From assembly GCA_963070105.1 (NCBI GenBank), contig OY718803.1, forward strand, positions 5,004,507 to 5,068,506: a DNA stretch of 64,000 nucleotides. The letters are read 5' to 3'. The stretch is from Litomosoides sigmodontis. Its lineage: Eukaryota > Nematoda > Chromadorea > Rhabditida > Onchocercidae. The notes beneath the pieces are model-generated. The model made no database searches. It had not been told where the DNA came from and saw nothing but the letters and a program-made list of their open reading frames with translations. Of this stretch, positions 1 to 13,634 are shown in pieces (within the stretch, counting starts at the first letter, position 1; each line of letters starts with the position of its first letter). The position numbers were made by a program, and so were the translations under genes.

Positions 1-124
1 GAAGAACGTAGAACGTCAATTCGGTGGTGAATTAGAGGTTCGAAGGGAGTAAAAAAACGCTTTCTTGTCGTACAGAAAACAACGTTTCGAAATTGATGAA
101 AGGAGAACGATGTGAGGTGGGCAT

Positions 125-169
125 CTCTCTCCCTCCCTCTCTCCCTCTCTCCCTCTCTCTCTCTCTCCC
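125..169. repeat. (CT)n microsatellite, imperfect
   Basis: Pyrimidine-only stretch of CTCCCT/CTCTCT units on the + strand. Its complement yields the Arg/Glu-rich reading frame on the - strand, which is a repeat artefact. Confidence 0.9.
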
Positions 170-254
170 ACTGATTGTGAGGAATGCGACGATCGCCGTC
201 ACTGTGCCGTGCCTCTTGCAGTATGACGAAATAGCGAAGTGAGCTGCAACAAAC

Positions 255-398
255 ATGCTGCTTCCTCCGGAGCAACCGGTTTTCCTTCACCCTAACTCTG
301 TTCACATCACATTTATCGATGTACTTACTTCTCCGCCGCTTGTGCAGGTGCACACGTCTGGTAGCACTAACCTTGATGTCTTTCCGTTGAATGCATGA
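255..398 (+). CDS. possible 47-aa small ORF or first exon, unknown
   Basis: An ATG opens a 47-codon frame in a patch richer in GC than its flanks. The peptide starts MLLPPEQPVF and is not low-complexity. A CAG/GTGCAC junction after codon 31 could be a splice donor, so the remainder may be intron. I recognise no family. Left-edge context is missing, so this could be a chance frame. Confidence 0.2.
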   Translation: MLLPPEQPVFLHPNSVHITFIDVLTSPPLVQVHTSGSTNLDVFPLNA

Positions 399-3320
399 CC
401 TTAATGTAACCTTATGAACTGACCAGGCAACAAAGACGAAGGGCTCAAATGTCTTAAAAATTGCTCCATCCGGTGAGGAAGCCCCACTCAGTCACTTAGG
501 ATGGCACATATGGATTAATTCTTTTAATGGTGGAAAGACATGAAAATAAGTGAAAATCTGTCTGAACATTGTTTTAGCGATTACGTCACGCATAATAAAC
601 GATGTCAATAAATACTTCAAAAGCACTACCTTTACGTAACGTGATATGACAGTGCTAAGAAAGTGAAACGCAAGCGTTTGTGAGCTTCAAACGTTCTGCT
701 TTACCTCATAAAACTGATGATGCATAAATGAAAGATGAGAAAATTGACAAAATCCAGAAAAGAGCGGATATTTGGAGCTGAGGATATTCGCTTCTCAAAA
801 AATACATTCTTCACTTTAATAAAGTTTTGAAATTAGTACTTGTTGAAATTCAAGAATAGACAGCTGTGTTTCGGGACATTTGAGCATGAGTCAAGGATAT
901 TATTTTAGTTATGCACGAGCAAAATCAGAGGAGAGCGTAATTGTGAAGTGAATTTCAAAATCAATTGGCAGCAGAAGTCTTTTTTAAAATTCAATGAATA
1001 TTATTAAAATCAAATAAGCGCACCTCATTGAAGTTATTCCGAAGCTTCAATTACACCTTAGATTGAATAATTAGAGATCAAGGGAGGAAAGAATGACACA
1101 AAATTAATTTGTTTAATTACGCCAAATTAATTTGTCAAACTTCCATAACAGTTCAATGAGAAACACCGAAGTGAAAAAAAGTTCAACGTTAGCAGCAATA
1201 ATCGAACTAACTCTGTGAATTGCGATTTAATGTGCAAAATTTCTGATGAACCATCAACAGCATCCTTCTCATAAACAAATGTTTTCAGCCGTTGCTCATC
1301 GAATGAAACTCTGAAACGATTATGAAAATTCGATTTCGTAAATATTCAAAGATTCGAAATTTACTTCTTAATTGCACCCATCGAGTAAACCGTCAAAACT
1401 GGTTCATTGCAGAAATTGTTGCACCGAAAAAAAAGGAATGAAAACCTTCTAGGTGAGCTGAAAGAGATTACATCCATTCTTCAATGTCAACAGTGCCACC
1501 TACCCATAACTATTTTATAGGCCTAAAGAGATTATCGAATTATACAAATTACTTTGAAGTGTTCTCAAATAAATTTGCATATCATCAAGCGTCCCAGGTA
1601 GATGACAGTTTTCCTCTTTGTGAGAGCATCATCGTTCATCATTCCTATCCGTTTTATTCGACTGTCTGTCTATTTATTTGGTAATTTTTCAAATAATTTC
1701 CTTAACGTAACGGATTCGTGAAATGCTTAAAACGATAAAATAGTTGTGGCTACTCTTGCGTTCTATTATTCTTCCAATAACAATAAAGGACGATGAGAAA
1801 TGGTAGTACTTTTTGAGCTTTTTCTTCCCGAAATGACCAAGCAGTTTGCGCATAATAGGTGATCGCCAACGGAATAGTCGTTATTTTGATAGAATTTACT
1901 GAGAATCAAAACTTCTGGCTAAAAGTTGAAGTTCTGGAATTTAAAAAAGAAAAGCTGTAATGGTAAAGTGACGCGTAGGAAAAACGAACTCGGAACATCT
2001 CGCAGGTAAAAAGATCGAAAGGCAAACTGAAATGAATTAAACAAAATTGCTCAAACTAAACTGGATAAAACAGAGAGCTATATATAATAAGGAATAAATC
2101 AAACATATTTCGTATTTTAATTATCCATTTAACTCAAAAATATTTCTGTCTTTTAAGAGTAAGTAGAGTTATCGATTCATATTTTATTTTCAAGCATTTG
2201 GCACTTTCGAAAATCACCAACGACTCTTGCAGCGACGAAAAACTTTTGTACGGTCAACAAAGTTGCTAAAAAATGATCGAGAAAAATACTGCCAAAATTA
2301 CTAATTATACAGTTGCCAGCGATAATTAATTAATAACAGGAAGAATAATAAATACAGCGATAATAAGTGGGATGCACTTGCGTATGTATTTCAATTAGCA
2401 GAAGTTTTTTTTTTTTGAAAAACACTAAAATTAAATGGGTCCACCCCAAATGCAATTGAATGCATCACTTCAGAAAGTTTATTCGAAGAAGTAAAATTAC
2501 TCTAATGCTTTTCTGACAGTCTCAAAAGCTTTGAAATTGCTAAAGTTTGCTTATTAGTGAAGAATTCATTAATAATAACGCTCTGACACCGTCACACGTC
2601 CAATCTAAAACAACAAACTTTCGGTGCCTTGGAAATGATTGTAAAGAGACACGTCAATCTCAAACTAACAAATCACTGTCCATTGATCGATAATTATTTG
2701 TGAAATTAGAAGAAAAATTAGACTAAAATCAGCTGTCAGTAAAATTTATTGTTCTCGGTTGATAATAGCAACTGAACATGTAGAATTGAAATAGAAGGTG
2801 GGTAGCTAGGTCGTCCTGGAATTAATTCACTTGCTTTGTGTCCAACGCTGTCTGCATACCGCATTCTTACTCCATCTGAAGTGATCTACTCCATCCAATC
2901 GATATGAACATATCTAACTGTTGTGCTGGCATTGAAAATGGCTACATCGATGGATGAATTTACACTTCATACTATTTCAAAATAAGTTCCTTAATTACTG
3001 GTAAGTATGAGACTGAAAGACTTCAGCTTGAAGTTGGAGTCGGAGTCTAGATAAGTAAGTGAAACGGGTAAAGGGAAGTTTCGAAGAAACAACGACCGTT
3101 GTTTACAACTGCTAGTGCGGTGTAAAAGGTGGATTGAGGAGTGGAGAATTATTTACAACAGAGTTTTGAATGTCACTGCCACGGTGACGTCATTTGCACT
3201 ATTCTTGGAATACTTTATCTAGTAATTATTTCTATGCGCTCATTCTTTTTGTTCCGCTAAATTTCTTCCTTCCATTTTCAACAGTAAAAATCAATCGGAT
3301 TTTCGCTATGCCTTCTTACT

Positions 3321-3346
3321 TTCTCTCTCTCTCTCTCTCTCTCTCT
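3321..3346. repeat. (CT)n microsatellite
   Basis: About 13 near-perfect CT units on +. Confidence 0.9.
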
Positions 3347-4481
3347 TTTATGCAACTGAATGATAAGAAAAAGTTTATTACCCAGTGAGTGCATTATCAA
3401 AGCCATCGTTATCACAAGAAGGAAAGTGATACGTCGAACTGAGATTTGTGAATTGTGGCCTAATTTATTGACCGCTAGAAGCAATTAAAACAATTCATTT
3501 TGTTTCGAAGAAAAACAATGCAAACTGTTTGCTTCCTAGAAGGGAATGGAAAGATCTGAATTGAAGAATAGGCCAGCCGACAGAATAATTAATTTCTTTT
3601 TAAAGCTCTGAATAAAACAAACCTATGAACCACTGATTGATGCTATCAGTCATGCGAAAGGGATCAATCACTCACGTCCTTTTTTAACTCCGCTTCCTCC
3701 TCCAGGAAGAGCAATTTCTGAGCAAATAACACAAAGCGAAATTGACATGAGCTTACTACGAGAGGTCTTCCAAATTACTATTCAATGATTGGGAGTTGTT
3801 TAGTCTCACCGAACCCTTCGCTCAATTCATTCGTAGGAGTAGGATTGTCGCCTTTCAAGTGTGAAACAAGGATTAAAAGAGTGAAAGCGATCTTCTGCCT
3901 CGCCGATCAATCAGTCACCTTCATTCCGGAAAGCAAGAAAAACGGTAATGAAAGCCTAGAATTAAGCAATGTCTTTTCCTCACGATATATATTACAGTTA
4001 GAAAGTCACCGAGTGTTCTATTCCCTTAACGAGACCGCTGATTACTTACAGGGTCGCTCGTCACGATGACAGCTGACCAGATAGGATGAGAATTGAAGTG
4101 TTCGCTTTTTTCCCACCACTGTCCTATCATATTTTTTTATTATATTAAAATTTTATTTAAATCAAAGAGAAACAATTAGATGTTCTACGTAATACAGTTG
4201 ACATGAAATCGTAAAAATAATTGGAACAGCAAGAGACAGTCCCTAGCAGTGGACAATTGAAGAGAGTGGATGACCAGATGATCATCCTTTACTAACACAA
4301 AATATATCGAATATATATTGTCCAGCTAATGAATAGTCTACCCCCTCAATCAACCTATCCACCACTCAAATGTGATCTATTAAGCCATCTATCTAAGCCA
4401 AGCGGTCTATTGGCGACTAGCAGTATCCAGTAGAAGGAACAAATGCGCGAAATCTAATTCGGCGTCAAGTATATAGACATT

Positions 4482-4491
<10 letters not shown>

Positions 4492-4513
<22 letters not shown>

Positions 4514-4518
4514 ACACA

Positions 4519-4576
<58 letters not shown>
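4492..4576. repeat. (AC)n microsatellite, two interruptions
   Basis: About 42 AC units with two CT interruptions in the first third. The interruptions suggest an older array than the pure tract at 55.9 kb. Confidence 0.95.
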
Positions 4577-4579
<3 letters not shown>

Positions 4580-6248
4580 CTATACATACATTTTCATCTT
4601 AATTCTCAACTGCTGCAGTTATCAATTATGGACTGCTAATTTCAATGGGAGAATACCTGCTTGAATGACGAAAAATTCAACTGGAAATCGCAATTAATGT
4701 TTTAGAAATTTCGCAACTGAGAAATGAGAAGGGCAGTTGAAGAAGGGATAGAGCGGTAGTTCGGTAGGAAAAACGTGAGAGTGGGATGAATTAAATCTGA
4801 GATGCGCCGCTTCAGTAGACGTTTTCAAGAGGCGTGTGATTTACGGGAACAATTTGTAGTCAGACAGCTTTGCTACACAGCGATGTACATTACACTGACA
4901 ACTGGCAGTCTCCTAGGATTCACTGATGACATGATGAATCTCATGTGGAGGGGAGTAGCCAGTGGACATCTGGGAGGTGAAATCTGTCAAAAGAGAGAAG
5001 CAACGATTCTACCAATAACATTTCCTTTCTTCAAACAACCGTTGTATTCGAACCAGCAGAGAAAAGAAAATAAAACTAACATCTTTTACTGCTTTGAAAT
5101 TCGGAATTTCAGAAATGCAAAATAAGTTAAAGGAAGTGAATTAAGGAAATTTTGAATGCGTGCAGCTGTGGGAGGATTTTTGTAAATACAAAAATGAAGG
5201 TGAAGGTGTAAAGATTATAGAATCAAAAGTGAGGAAACTTGTTACCATCGCAGTTATGTGCTGAAGATTTAAAAAAATTTAAATTAATATCTAAAGCAAT
5301 TCTTCTAGTAACGAAGAAAAAAAAAAGCGATCGGATGGTACAAGTGCCTGACTGCATTACTGTGAGGCATAACTGTGAGGAAATACTTTAAAGTATTGCG
5401 GGAGTGGGAAAAAAGAAGTCAACTTGTCTTCACAATTCCTTAAACGTTGATTAGCATACACTTTACACGCCAAATTAAGCGTTTTAAAATGAATAGGTTG
5501 ATCGAAAGAGGTGAAAGTGCACTAATTCGATGAATGAATGAGTGCGCTGCATTTTATAGGACAATGGTCGACCTCAAGGCATTTCATTTCTCTTTCAACA
5601 AATCCTTCAAAAAAAAGACTCTTTTGTAGAGCGGAAGTCAACATGGCAAATGACGAATACCAACTGCAGCACGGTTACTACGAAATTGAAAATGTTCCAC
5701 CATTTCTAAGTCGACTTGAAATACTTAAACAGAGCGGCGATAAGGAAAACACGAGATGTGGTAGGATAAAAGGGAGCGTGCACCAACACAACCTTTGTCA
5801 AATACCTGTAAATAGATGAAGTGACAGACAGTTCACAGAGGCCTTTCCTTCTTTTCCAATTAAATTCTCAGTTTAGGCAAGAACACTGCTTGGGGGAGAC
5901 GGAATGAACGAGAAAACGTTGGAGGAAGAAGGACCGACAAACCAATTCAGACGACATTTATCTGTTTGCAATGGGCGGATATCGTATCGGGCGGTAATTA
6001 CAGTTCACCAGATACTGTTTGCTTAGCAATTAACAGAAAGGCCAGCGAAGTAATTAGTCAGTTGCGCTGTTTCTGTTTGTATTTCATTCCCTAAATCTAT
6101 TTGCCTTGTTTTCAAATTTCCCCACCCATGCTTTTTTCCACTTCTTCGATTGCTGTCGACCTGTCTGTCTGCGTTGGTGAAAAAAAAGAGAGAAGTGAAA
6201 TTGAAATGGTAGGAACAAATAAGTGTTTACTTACGTTCGAAATGACAG

Positions 6249-6408
6249 AAAACAGCGCTCGACGTCGGACGACATCAGTGGCAAGTGGTGGAAGGAATGG
6301 CTTCAAGTGAGCCACACACGGACAAGAGCACGTACTACTGCGGCAGAGGAAGCAATGGATGGATGGACGCGTAGGTTGCAAATGAGGGAAAACGAGGACA
6401 GCACTCAG
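6249..6408 (+). other. exon-like GC-richer island, unknown
   Basis: An open frame runs from an AG at 6247-6248 to a CAG/GTAGGA donor-like junction at 6408/6409. The peptide is charged and Trp-containing (for example GKWWKEWLQ) and not repetitive. GC is visibly higher than in the flanks. No start codon, neighbour exon or family is recognised. Another frame and the - strand are also open here, as expected of GC-rich DNA, so coding is only a possibility. Confidence 0.2.
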
Positions 6409-6900
6409 GTAGGAACGCACTATCGCTGCTATTTCATCTATCGATCATACATTTCAAAAATCAATTATGAAATCGAAATTCACTGATGCAGCACCAGCAG
6501 TAGCGAAGTTCTCCTCTCTCACTTTACCACGGCTGTCAACGACATAATTTTTTACACAGTAAGCAAGTAGGCCAAACTTTCTACTTATCAGTGTTGTTTA
6601 TCATCCCTAAAGCTTTCAGTATTTCTGATTTCTCCCATCAATCATCACCAGGTAGCTTGCTTTAGTGAGTTAAAGTAACAAGTCCCATAATGTCAGATTA
6701 AAGTAGAGAAAATGAGAATTAAAATTTCTCTGCTTTTAAATCCGACATTCGGAACCTTTAAATAAATTTTGATAAAATTTAAGCAATCTAATGAGCTTAA
6801 AATAGTGAAAAAGATAAAATGAATGCAAACCTTTTATGATTGGCCATTTGTGGTTAAGGTGAATTAACTGTAACAGCCGTTGCAGGTGGTAGTGGTCGGT

Positions 6901-6930
6901 TATAAACAGTTCTTAAGAATCGTGCAGTTA
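6901..6930 (+). promoter_or_regulatory. possible TATA plus initiator
   Basis: TATAAA at 6901-6906 is followed about 25 nt later by TGCAGTTA, the spacing expected between a TATA box and a start site. No gene is recognised downstream, only a short ATG frame near 7028. Confidence 0.2.
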
Positions 6931-7417
6931 GTCGGTTAGCAAAAACAATTTTTAGTAAATTTCAGTTAAGTGAAAATAATAGAGAGTTAGCTGTGTCAGT
7001 GCGATAATTAAAATAAGTGGCAGTGATATGACTGATAATGCAGGAAGCAAGATTAAGCTGGCAAAAAGTCGGATAAACAAATATTAGCGGCGATATCAGC
7101 AGAGGAGGAAATGTGAGATATTTTAAAGAAATTCCTTATTTCCTTTTTTTCGATGAGATTCTTCAACATATTTATCAATTTGAAAATTTCGTCCTGTCAA
7201 TTTTTAAATTTAAAAAATTTTTCAATGCCGTCAGTTATTACACAAAAGACTGAATCATTTGTTGTACCACTTCTCTCTCCTAATGTTTGCGCTTGGAAAC
7301 TGAAAAATAGAATAATCCTTTAAGAGATTCCTCCTTCATCCCTTTCCATCCAAAATATAAGCGACAAAAAATTCGTAAATGAGAAAAGTGCAAAGCCTCA
7401 AAGCTTCTTTACGACCT

Positions 7418-7436
7418 CACACACACACACACACAC
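7418..7436. repeat. (AC)n microsatellite, short
   Basis: Nine to ten CA units on +. Confidence 0.85.
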
Positions 7437-10400
7437 TCGTACATATATATTCAACACTTGCTCCTCCTTTGCTTTATTGTATGAAATAGTAATTTTAAAA
7501 ATGCCTTAGCTTAACAGAAAGTTTCAACAATAGAAAAGGAGCAAATGAGAAGGATCGACAAGTTTGTTTTCCTCTTTCTTTCAACTGTTCAACAGAGATG
7601 AAGCGAGTGGTGCTACGTGCTTGCGTTCAGTGTGCTGATTTCCAATATTGAAGTTACTTGGCACGTGACACGTCTTTTCCATGGGGAAATCGCCCTTTGC
7701 GGCTGTGGTAACTGAACGCTTGCCTGTTAAGTGAAAGCTATAATTGTGCTGTGGCAGTGGGAAGTGATCTAAGCGAGCAGCAATGAAAGGCGAGAAAAGA
7801 GGAAAAAGAACTGAGCAGTGAAGTAGTTCGCCTGAGCAATTCATCATCCGTTGGGGCGCGTTCGGTCAGAACAGTGTCGAGCGACGCAAGGCTTCCCAAC
7901 TAGCTGGACCGTGCGGGATGGCGCGAACGAATAAGCACACGTAAAGCGTGTGATGCAAATCAATAAGCAACAGGAGAATGCGAGTTAAGGCTAAGTAGCG
8001 CAAAAATCGCTGAAGCGAACCAACTGGACGACAGGAATGGCCTAATCCAATAAGTCTAACTTTATAAAAGCTACCGGAAGGCTACACTGTCGAACTGGCA
8101 TTGAGATCAGTTAGAAAGAAGCAAGGACGAGGAACCTGAAATTATTCTTTGGTCTGCCAGACATACCTTAGCTGAGTAGCGGAGGGCAAAGTGTCTGGTT
8201 AATTTATTAGTTGAAACATCTCTCTTATCTATCATCAAAAACAAGCATGCATGCGACTCGCCACACCTGTTCCATCTATTAAAGGTCAGGGTGAAATTCC
8301 TGTTATCAATCACAACAGCGAGTACAGTTTTTACAAAAATCTTTACAAAACTATTGCGAACACATCCTTTTTGCCATTCCTCACCGCTACTCTACTTTTC
8401 AACACTTAAATATAAAGTCGGTATATAACTGAAGCCTGTTTTATGGCCTAATTTGAATGATGAAATTGCCACGATGACATCACATCAAAAAAATGACCTC
8501 AAATCAGCGATTTCTACGGCAAGGTTTTTTGCAATCTCAGTTTCCATTTATTAGTCACAGCTGTAGCAGTAGTCCTAATATGCGTATTAGTAAGCAGAAG
8601 TACATCTGTCTGCACGGAGTGAAGGAAAATCACACTTTCGTTTTGCATAAATACTAAATTAAGTGGAAGTAAGCCACACTTGACGAGGTTGATGGCGAGG
8701 CAAATGAGAGACAGACTAAGTCATGTAAAGTTTGATGCAGTAAAATTAGGTCCAATCATTTGTTAATAAGTAAAAATAAGTTGGAAAAGAATTTTTTACT
8801 TCATTATTTGGATTTCATTTCACTTCAAAGTTCACCCATTGTTTGAATTTATTTCACTCTCACACTATCTTAATTTTATTTACAATTTACTACTCTTTTT
8901 TTCCCCGCCGAGATGCCATAACGTCTCGCTTTAGTTATTTCCTTTAATTCTTTTGAAGCAATTCATAGCATACCAAATTCAAGCCATCCCTGTCATTTAA
9001 GGAATTCAAGAAATTTTGGGAGAAAATTATGAGGAATTCCACTATCAGAGAGAGGTAATTAATGAGTAACAAGTTATTCGCTTTGTCAGTTTAGTCCTAA
9101 AATTTATTAGCTGTCTTCGTGAAGCTCCGCAATCGATGGTATTGAGACTGCCACAAATCGATGGAAATATTGTTTTAAAAAAAATTTTGCACGAAGAAGA
9201 ATAAGTGATGGATAAAATGGAAAAGAATTCCTGCAACAATCCTCGCAAACGGGTTGCTTTAACTCATTCAATTTCATCCAAGCCGTCTATGAAATCCGCC
9301 AGTTCTATTAAAAAAACTTTGTAATAGGAAGGAGCTGTTGCTAAGTAGGTTGCGAACGAATCGGAAGAGACGAGCTATTATTTCCTTATTTTGGGAAGAA
9401 GCTTTCGGAACAAACGATCAATCTAATTTGTTGCTTTTTGAAAAGTAAATTAAGTGGAGAATTGCACAGGAGCATTATCTCACATCATTTCATAGCTCAA
9501 GAATTTTGCAAACCGTGAAGAAAAATTATGACAGTGTTAAATGAGGGAAAAATTTCTTGAAAATATAGCTTTGAATGAATGAAAAAATGAACGTTGATTT
9601 TCTATTTTAGCAAAGAAGTAATTTCTTTACAGAATTGCATTTGCCAGCTTTAAGTCACTTCAATAAAATGACGATGGCCAAAAGAAGTTTGAATTAGCCA
9701 AATGATTTGCTGCTAAAATGTTCCAATAAGCTATTTAGACGTAGTTAAAGGGCAATTGAAAGAAGGTAAAGTAGAAAAGGAAAGGAAGGTGAAGGATGAA
9801 TTATCAAATGACCGAGTGAAATGAAAGTTAAACAGTTTCGGTAGGCGAAGTTAGGAATACGCCGCGATATTCTTGAAAGTTCAGCATTAACAACAGCTAC
9901 GAGCAAGAAAATTCGGAAATTATTGAAATTAATTTAGAGAGCGCAAAAGTAAAGAAGCCAAGTCAGAGAAAGCAGGAAAGGAAGCGTCGTGCGGAAGAGA
10001 TTAGCGGTGAAAGTAAGGCATGTGAGGACAAAGGTAAGCAAAACTTAGCGTGCGCTTGAACGCGGCAGGAGCTTAACATTTGTTCATTTCCTGCTTCACT
10101 CACTTCCTTTCATTCGGCGCAAATGCCACCCTCTCAGAGAGATCGAAAGTATTTTTGACTTTTGAATGAAATTATCGTTGCTCGTCCTCAGCCAGTCAGA
10201 GGCACTCCAAATTTTCTGACCTTCAACTTCCCTAGCGATAGGGGAAGCTGTTGAAGTGATAGAAAGTGGAAGTGCTAGCAAAGGAATGCTTATATTTCAG
10301 ATTTAAATTGAAGCAATGCTCTTTACTTTCTTTCGTATTGATACGAAATTAGTTATGTCACAAATTTTATAAGAATGCGATAAATTCAAAAATTGCTGGT

Positions 10401-11224
10401 AAAATTTACTTTTGCATTTTGAAAATTTGCATAAATTATTTCTTGCAAACCAAACTGAACACTAAAAGCGTATTATTAGTATTACTTGAATTATGAATTC
10501 TTACTAATGTCCTCTTTCGTTCGCTTTCACGGTTTCAGTGAAATGTAAAAGCAACGGAAGGACAGAAGTAGGAAATTCACATTAAAGCATTTTAGGGTTG
10601 GAAAGTTTGCTTGCTGTCTGTGTCAAATAACAAATTACAATTTAACTTTTGCTAAAAAATGTTTCAACAGATGAGAGGGAATAATTTTTCAAATGAGAAT
10701 ATTTAAAAAGACAGGAAGGAAAATTCAAATTTAAATTCACTCTTAACAATTGCTGCTAATCAACTTATCACTGCGTGCTAATATCAGTGCTACAGTTGCA
10801 TGTAGCCTTTCAGCAATTATTTCACTATAAAATTTGAAGAAATTCTTCTGCATAGAAGAAATGGCGGAAAATATGTGTGAAGTGCGCACGACAAAAGATT
10901 AGTGGTGGGAAGTTCCGTAGATAAATTGCAATCTACAGGCTGATAAAGATCTTTCCTGAAACTCAGAGTAGATTTTCCCGATATCTGCAATGCGGGGGGA
11001 ATTTAATAGAAGCTTTAGTTTAAATTCAACTAATTTTAGCAGAGGAAAAATGCTAAAGTGTACGGTTGCTTTCATGTCAGCAGAATAACTACGAAGCTGT
11101 CAGGTAAGTAATAAACAAAGTGAATTAATCAAAAATTTTAAAAAGCAGAAGAAAATATGAAATCGAAATTGAAATGTGTCCGTAACAACTCGTCGAAAGT
11201 AAAAATTGGAAAATGGAAGAAAGG

Positions 11225-11234
11225 TATATAAAAG
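11225..11234 (+). promoter_or_regulatory. possible TATA box (TATATAAAAG)
   Basis: A strong TATA-like decamer lies about 80 nt upstream of an ATG that opens a 45-codon, coding-like small frame. The spacing allows a start site near 11255 and a 5' leader of about 60 nt. Support is by motif only. Confidence 0.3.
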
Positions 11235-11312
11235 TGTGTGTTACCTACCGCTGCACATAACGTCGGGTGACGATGTTGCTGTCGCGCACTCAGCAGAACT
11301 GTTAACATTTGC

Positions 11313-11450
11313 ATGAATTGGACGGAGGAAGAGGAGCAAATCCCGGCGGACCTGCTCGAGCTACAACGAGACAGCCGCAAGGAAGTGAAACAGTGGACGG
11401 AAGAGATGCGATACGAGTGGTACCTCTCTGATTTAGATCGCTTTCTCTGA
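11313..11450 (+). CDS. possible 45-aa acidic small protein or first exon, unknown
   Basis: An ATG opens 45 codons (starts MNWTEEEEQI) closed by TGA. The peptide is rich in Glu, Arg, Leu and Trp and looks helical, with two WTEE motifs (residues 3-6 and 28-31). The DNA is clearly GC-richer than the surroundings, and a TATATAAAAG lies about 80 nt upstream. A GTACCT inside the frame could be a donor, so it might be a first exon. The opposite strand also has an open frame, and no family is recognised. Confidence 0.3.
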   Translation: MNWTEEEEQIPADLLELQRDSRKEVKQWTEEMRYEWYLSDLDRFL

Positions 11451-11634
11451 TCTAATCAACGAGTGCTATGAACAACTCGCAGGAATGAAAGGAAAGCTCC
11501 GATCCAATATTACTGTTAAAAGCAAAGTATCAAAATGATACTATGCAAATATCATCGATTTCCTTTTTCCCTTCTTCCTCTCCCACTTCTATCCCATTAA
11601 ACGGAGGACGGAAAAGGATGTGAAATTGATTTCC

Positions 11635-11652
11635 TCTCTCTCTCTCTCTCTC
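11635..11652. repeat. (CT)n microsatellite
   Basis: Nine perfect CT units. Confidence 0.85.
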
Positions 11653-13571
11653 AGTGAATAATGTTAAAGTCACTCTGAGAGAGAAGAAACCCACCTATTT
11701 TTATAACAAATTCATCACGCTTGCTGAAGGGAAGGCGTATTTTTGCAAATTTCCCGTAAATTTTCACAGGGAAAAGAAGATGTCGAAGTGAGACGGATAA
11801 AAGGAAAGGAAGAAATCGATAAGTGAAACTACGAAAGTAAACAATAATGGAATATAAATCAATAAGTATCGTCAAAATCATAAATAAAATCAGCCAATTT
11901 TCCCCTCAGGCATGCATACGCATCCCACACACATACAACGAGCAGTTCGGATATGAGAAGTGGCGCTAATTGTCACAGTCAAAAATAAAATTGAGGGAGC
12001 GAAAAATGTTGAGGACGAGCGGAGCGGAGCGTCTCGTCTCTTTCGCAAATTACATATTTTGGTTTAAATAAAATTGAATAAAATTGATTTATCGAGAAGC
12101 CAAGTTCCACACGAAGCGATCATGCCGTATCCTTTATAGCTTATGCAAATCTCCCAGAATTCAAAAATTCATCTCCCATCTACTTCTGATTTTTGCTTGA
12201 GGTTCTTTGATGCTTAAGTCTTCGAAACACTTGCTTCTTCGAATTTCAAATGAGGTTTGCTCAGCAATTGAAATTGATCGCAATTCTCAGTAAAGTGCAG
12301 GGAAGTGAGCAACTTTCAAGTAGCAATTCATTTCCCTTCCTTCCTTCCGATGGGTAACCTTTCCTTGAAATACATATGGTTGGATGAATGAATGGAATAT
12401 ATGTTGTAGCGGAACAGTGCGCCCGCTGCGCCGGGCGGATAATGTGAATAAAATCCTTCCAAAACACTCTTCAGCACTCTTCCTCTTCAAATAATTAAAT
12501 GTAAACATCCAATGTTTTGAGGGATTATTCATTTTGAATTTGGGATTAGCGTGTAACTGAACAACCGTTGTGGGATGGTTGCGGCGCGGCATGCGTCATT
12601 AGCGTACAAGTGTGCATTTCACACTTCACAAGCGAGCTGAAATGAAGCTACCTACTCTTCTCATCTCGTCGTGCTATTAGAATTAGCCAGTTCAAACATA
12701 AACTTCACTTCCATTTCGTAATTGTAATCTAATTCATCTCAAAGGGATGCTACCATTTAGTTGAAACTCATTTGTGGAAAGTGAAATGTAACGTTTCGAG
12801 TTTCCGCATTTTTAATTTTACAATTTTAAAGTTTACGCCTTAAAGGGAAAATTACCGATGACAGCAGTACTGGATGCATTAATTTCATTCCTCCCTGCCT
12901 TCTATGAATTTTGGATGAACAGATGTTCATCCCTACAATTCATAAATAATGTATGTAATTTATCACGAGCTTGAGATTGAGCATAAAGTAGCATCATCTG
13001 CATTACTGTCTTTAGTTCACTCTGAATTTGAATTTTTTTTTCAATTTTACAAATAAAATTTCCTTAAAATTCATTTGAAAATTAGTGGAGCATTTTTGAT
13101 TGTAATTAAAAATTATTTGAAATTACTTTTTTACATCACATAAATACGCGAGTAATTGGCTTTAAATTCAGAAATTATTTTAAATTGAAATCAAACTTTG
13201 GCTTCTTCCCTTTCATTACTACCTGAAAACCTAAACTGCCGAAGGTTACTTAATGAGAAATCAATTTCTTTCCAACTAATAATGTATGTGTTTAATTACT
13301 GCTTTCTTTTTCTGATCCCATTTGACTTTTGACGAGTAAAAGGAAGAATTCCGTGAAAAAGGATGGAAAATTACGAGAGCTTTGAGTGGAATGCCTTTGA
13401 TCGAGAAAATGTCGAAATAAAAGTGACGCTAAAGCCTTCCCAATACATAAATTTACAACAAAAATAACAAATTGAGTGGGTGAAGTCGTAAATTTCATTG
13501 GATCGTAAAATTTTATGGTTAAAATGGACTGATTCCCCTAGAATTTGATGGCTGTCACAGCAATGACTCTC

Positions 13572-13634
13572 GCACACACACACGCACACACACACACGCA
13601 CACACACACACACACACGCACACATACATACACA
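13572..13634. repeat. (AC)n microsatellite with GC interruptions
   Basis: CA units interrupted by regularly spaced CG dinucleotides, ending in CATA units. Confidence 0.9.

Noticed and set aside
7919..7945. ATG frame starting MARTNKH, resembling a histone H3 start
   Set aside because: Stops after eight codons, with no histone-like sequence following after any splice; coincidence.
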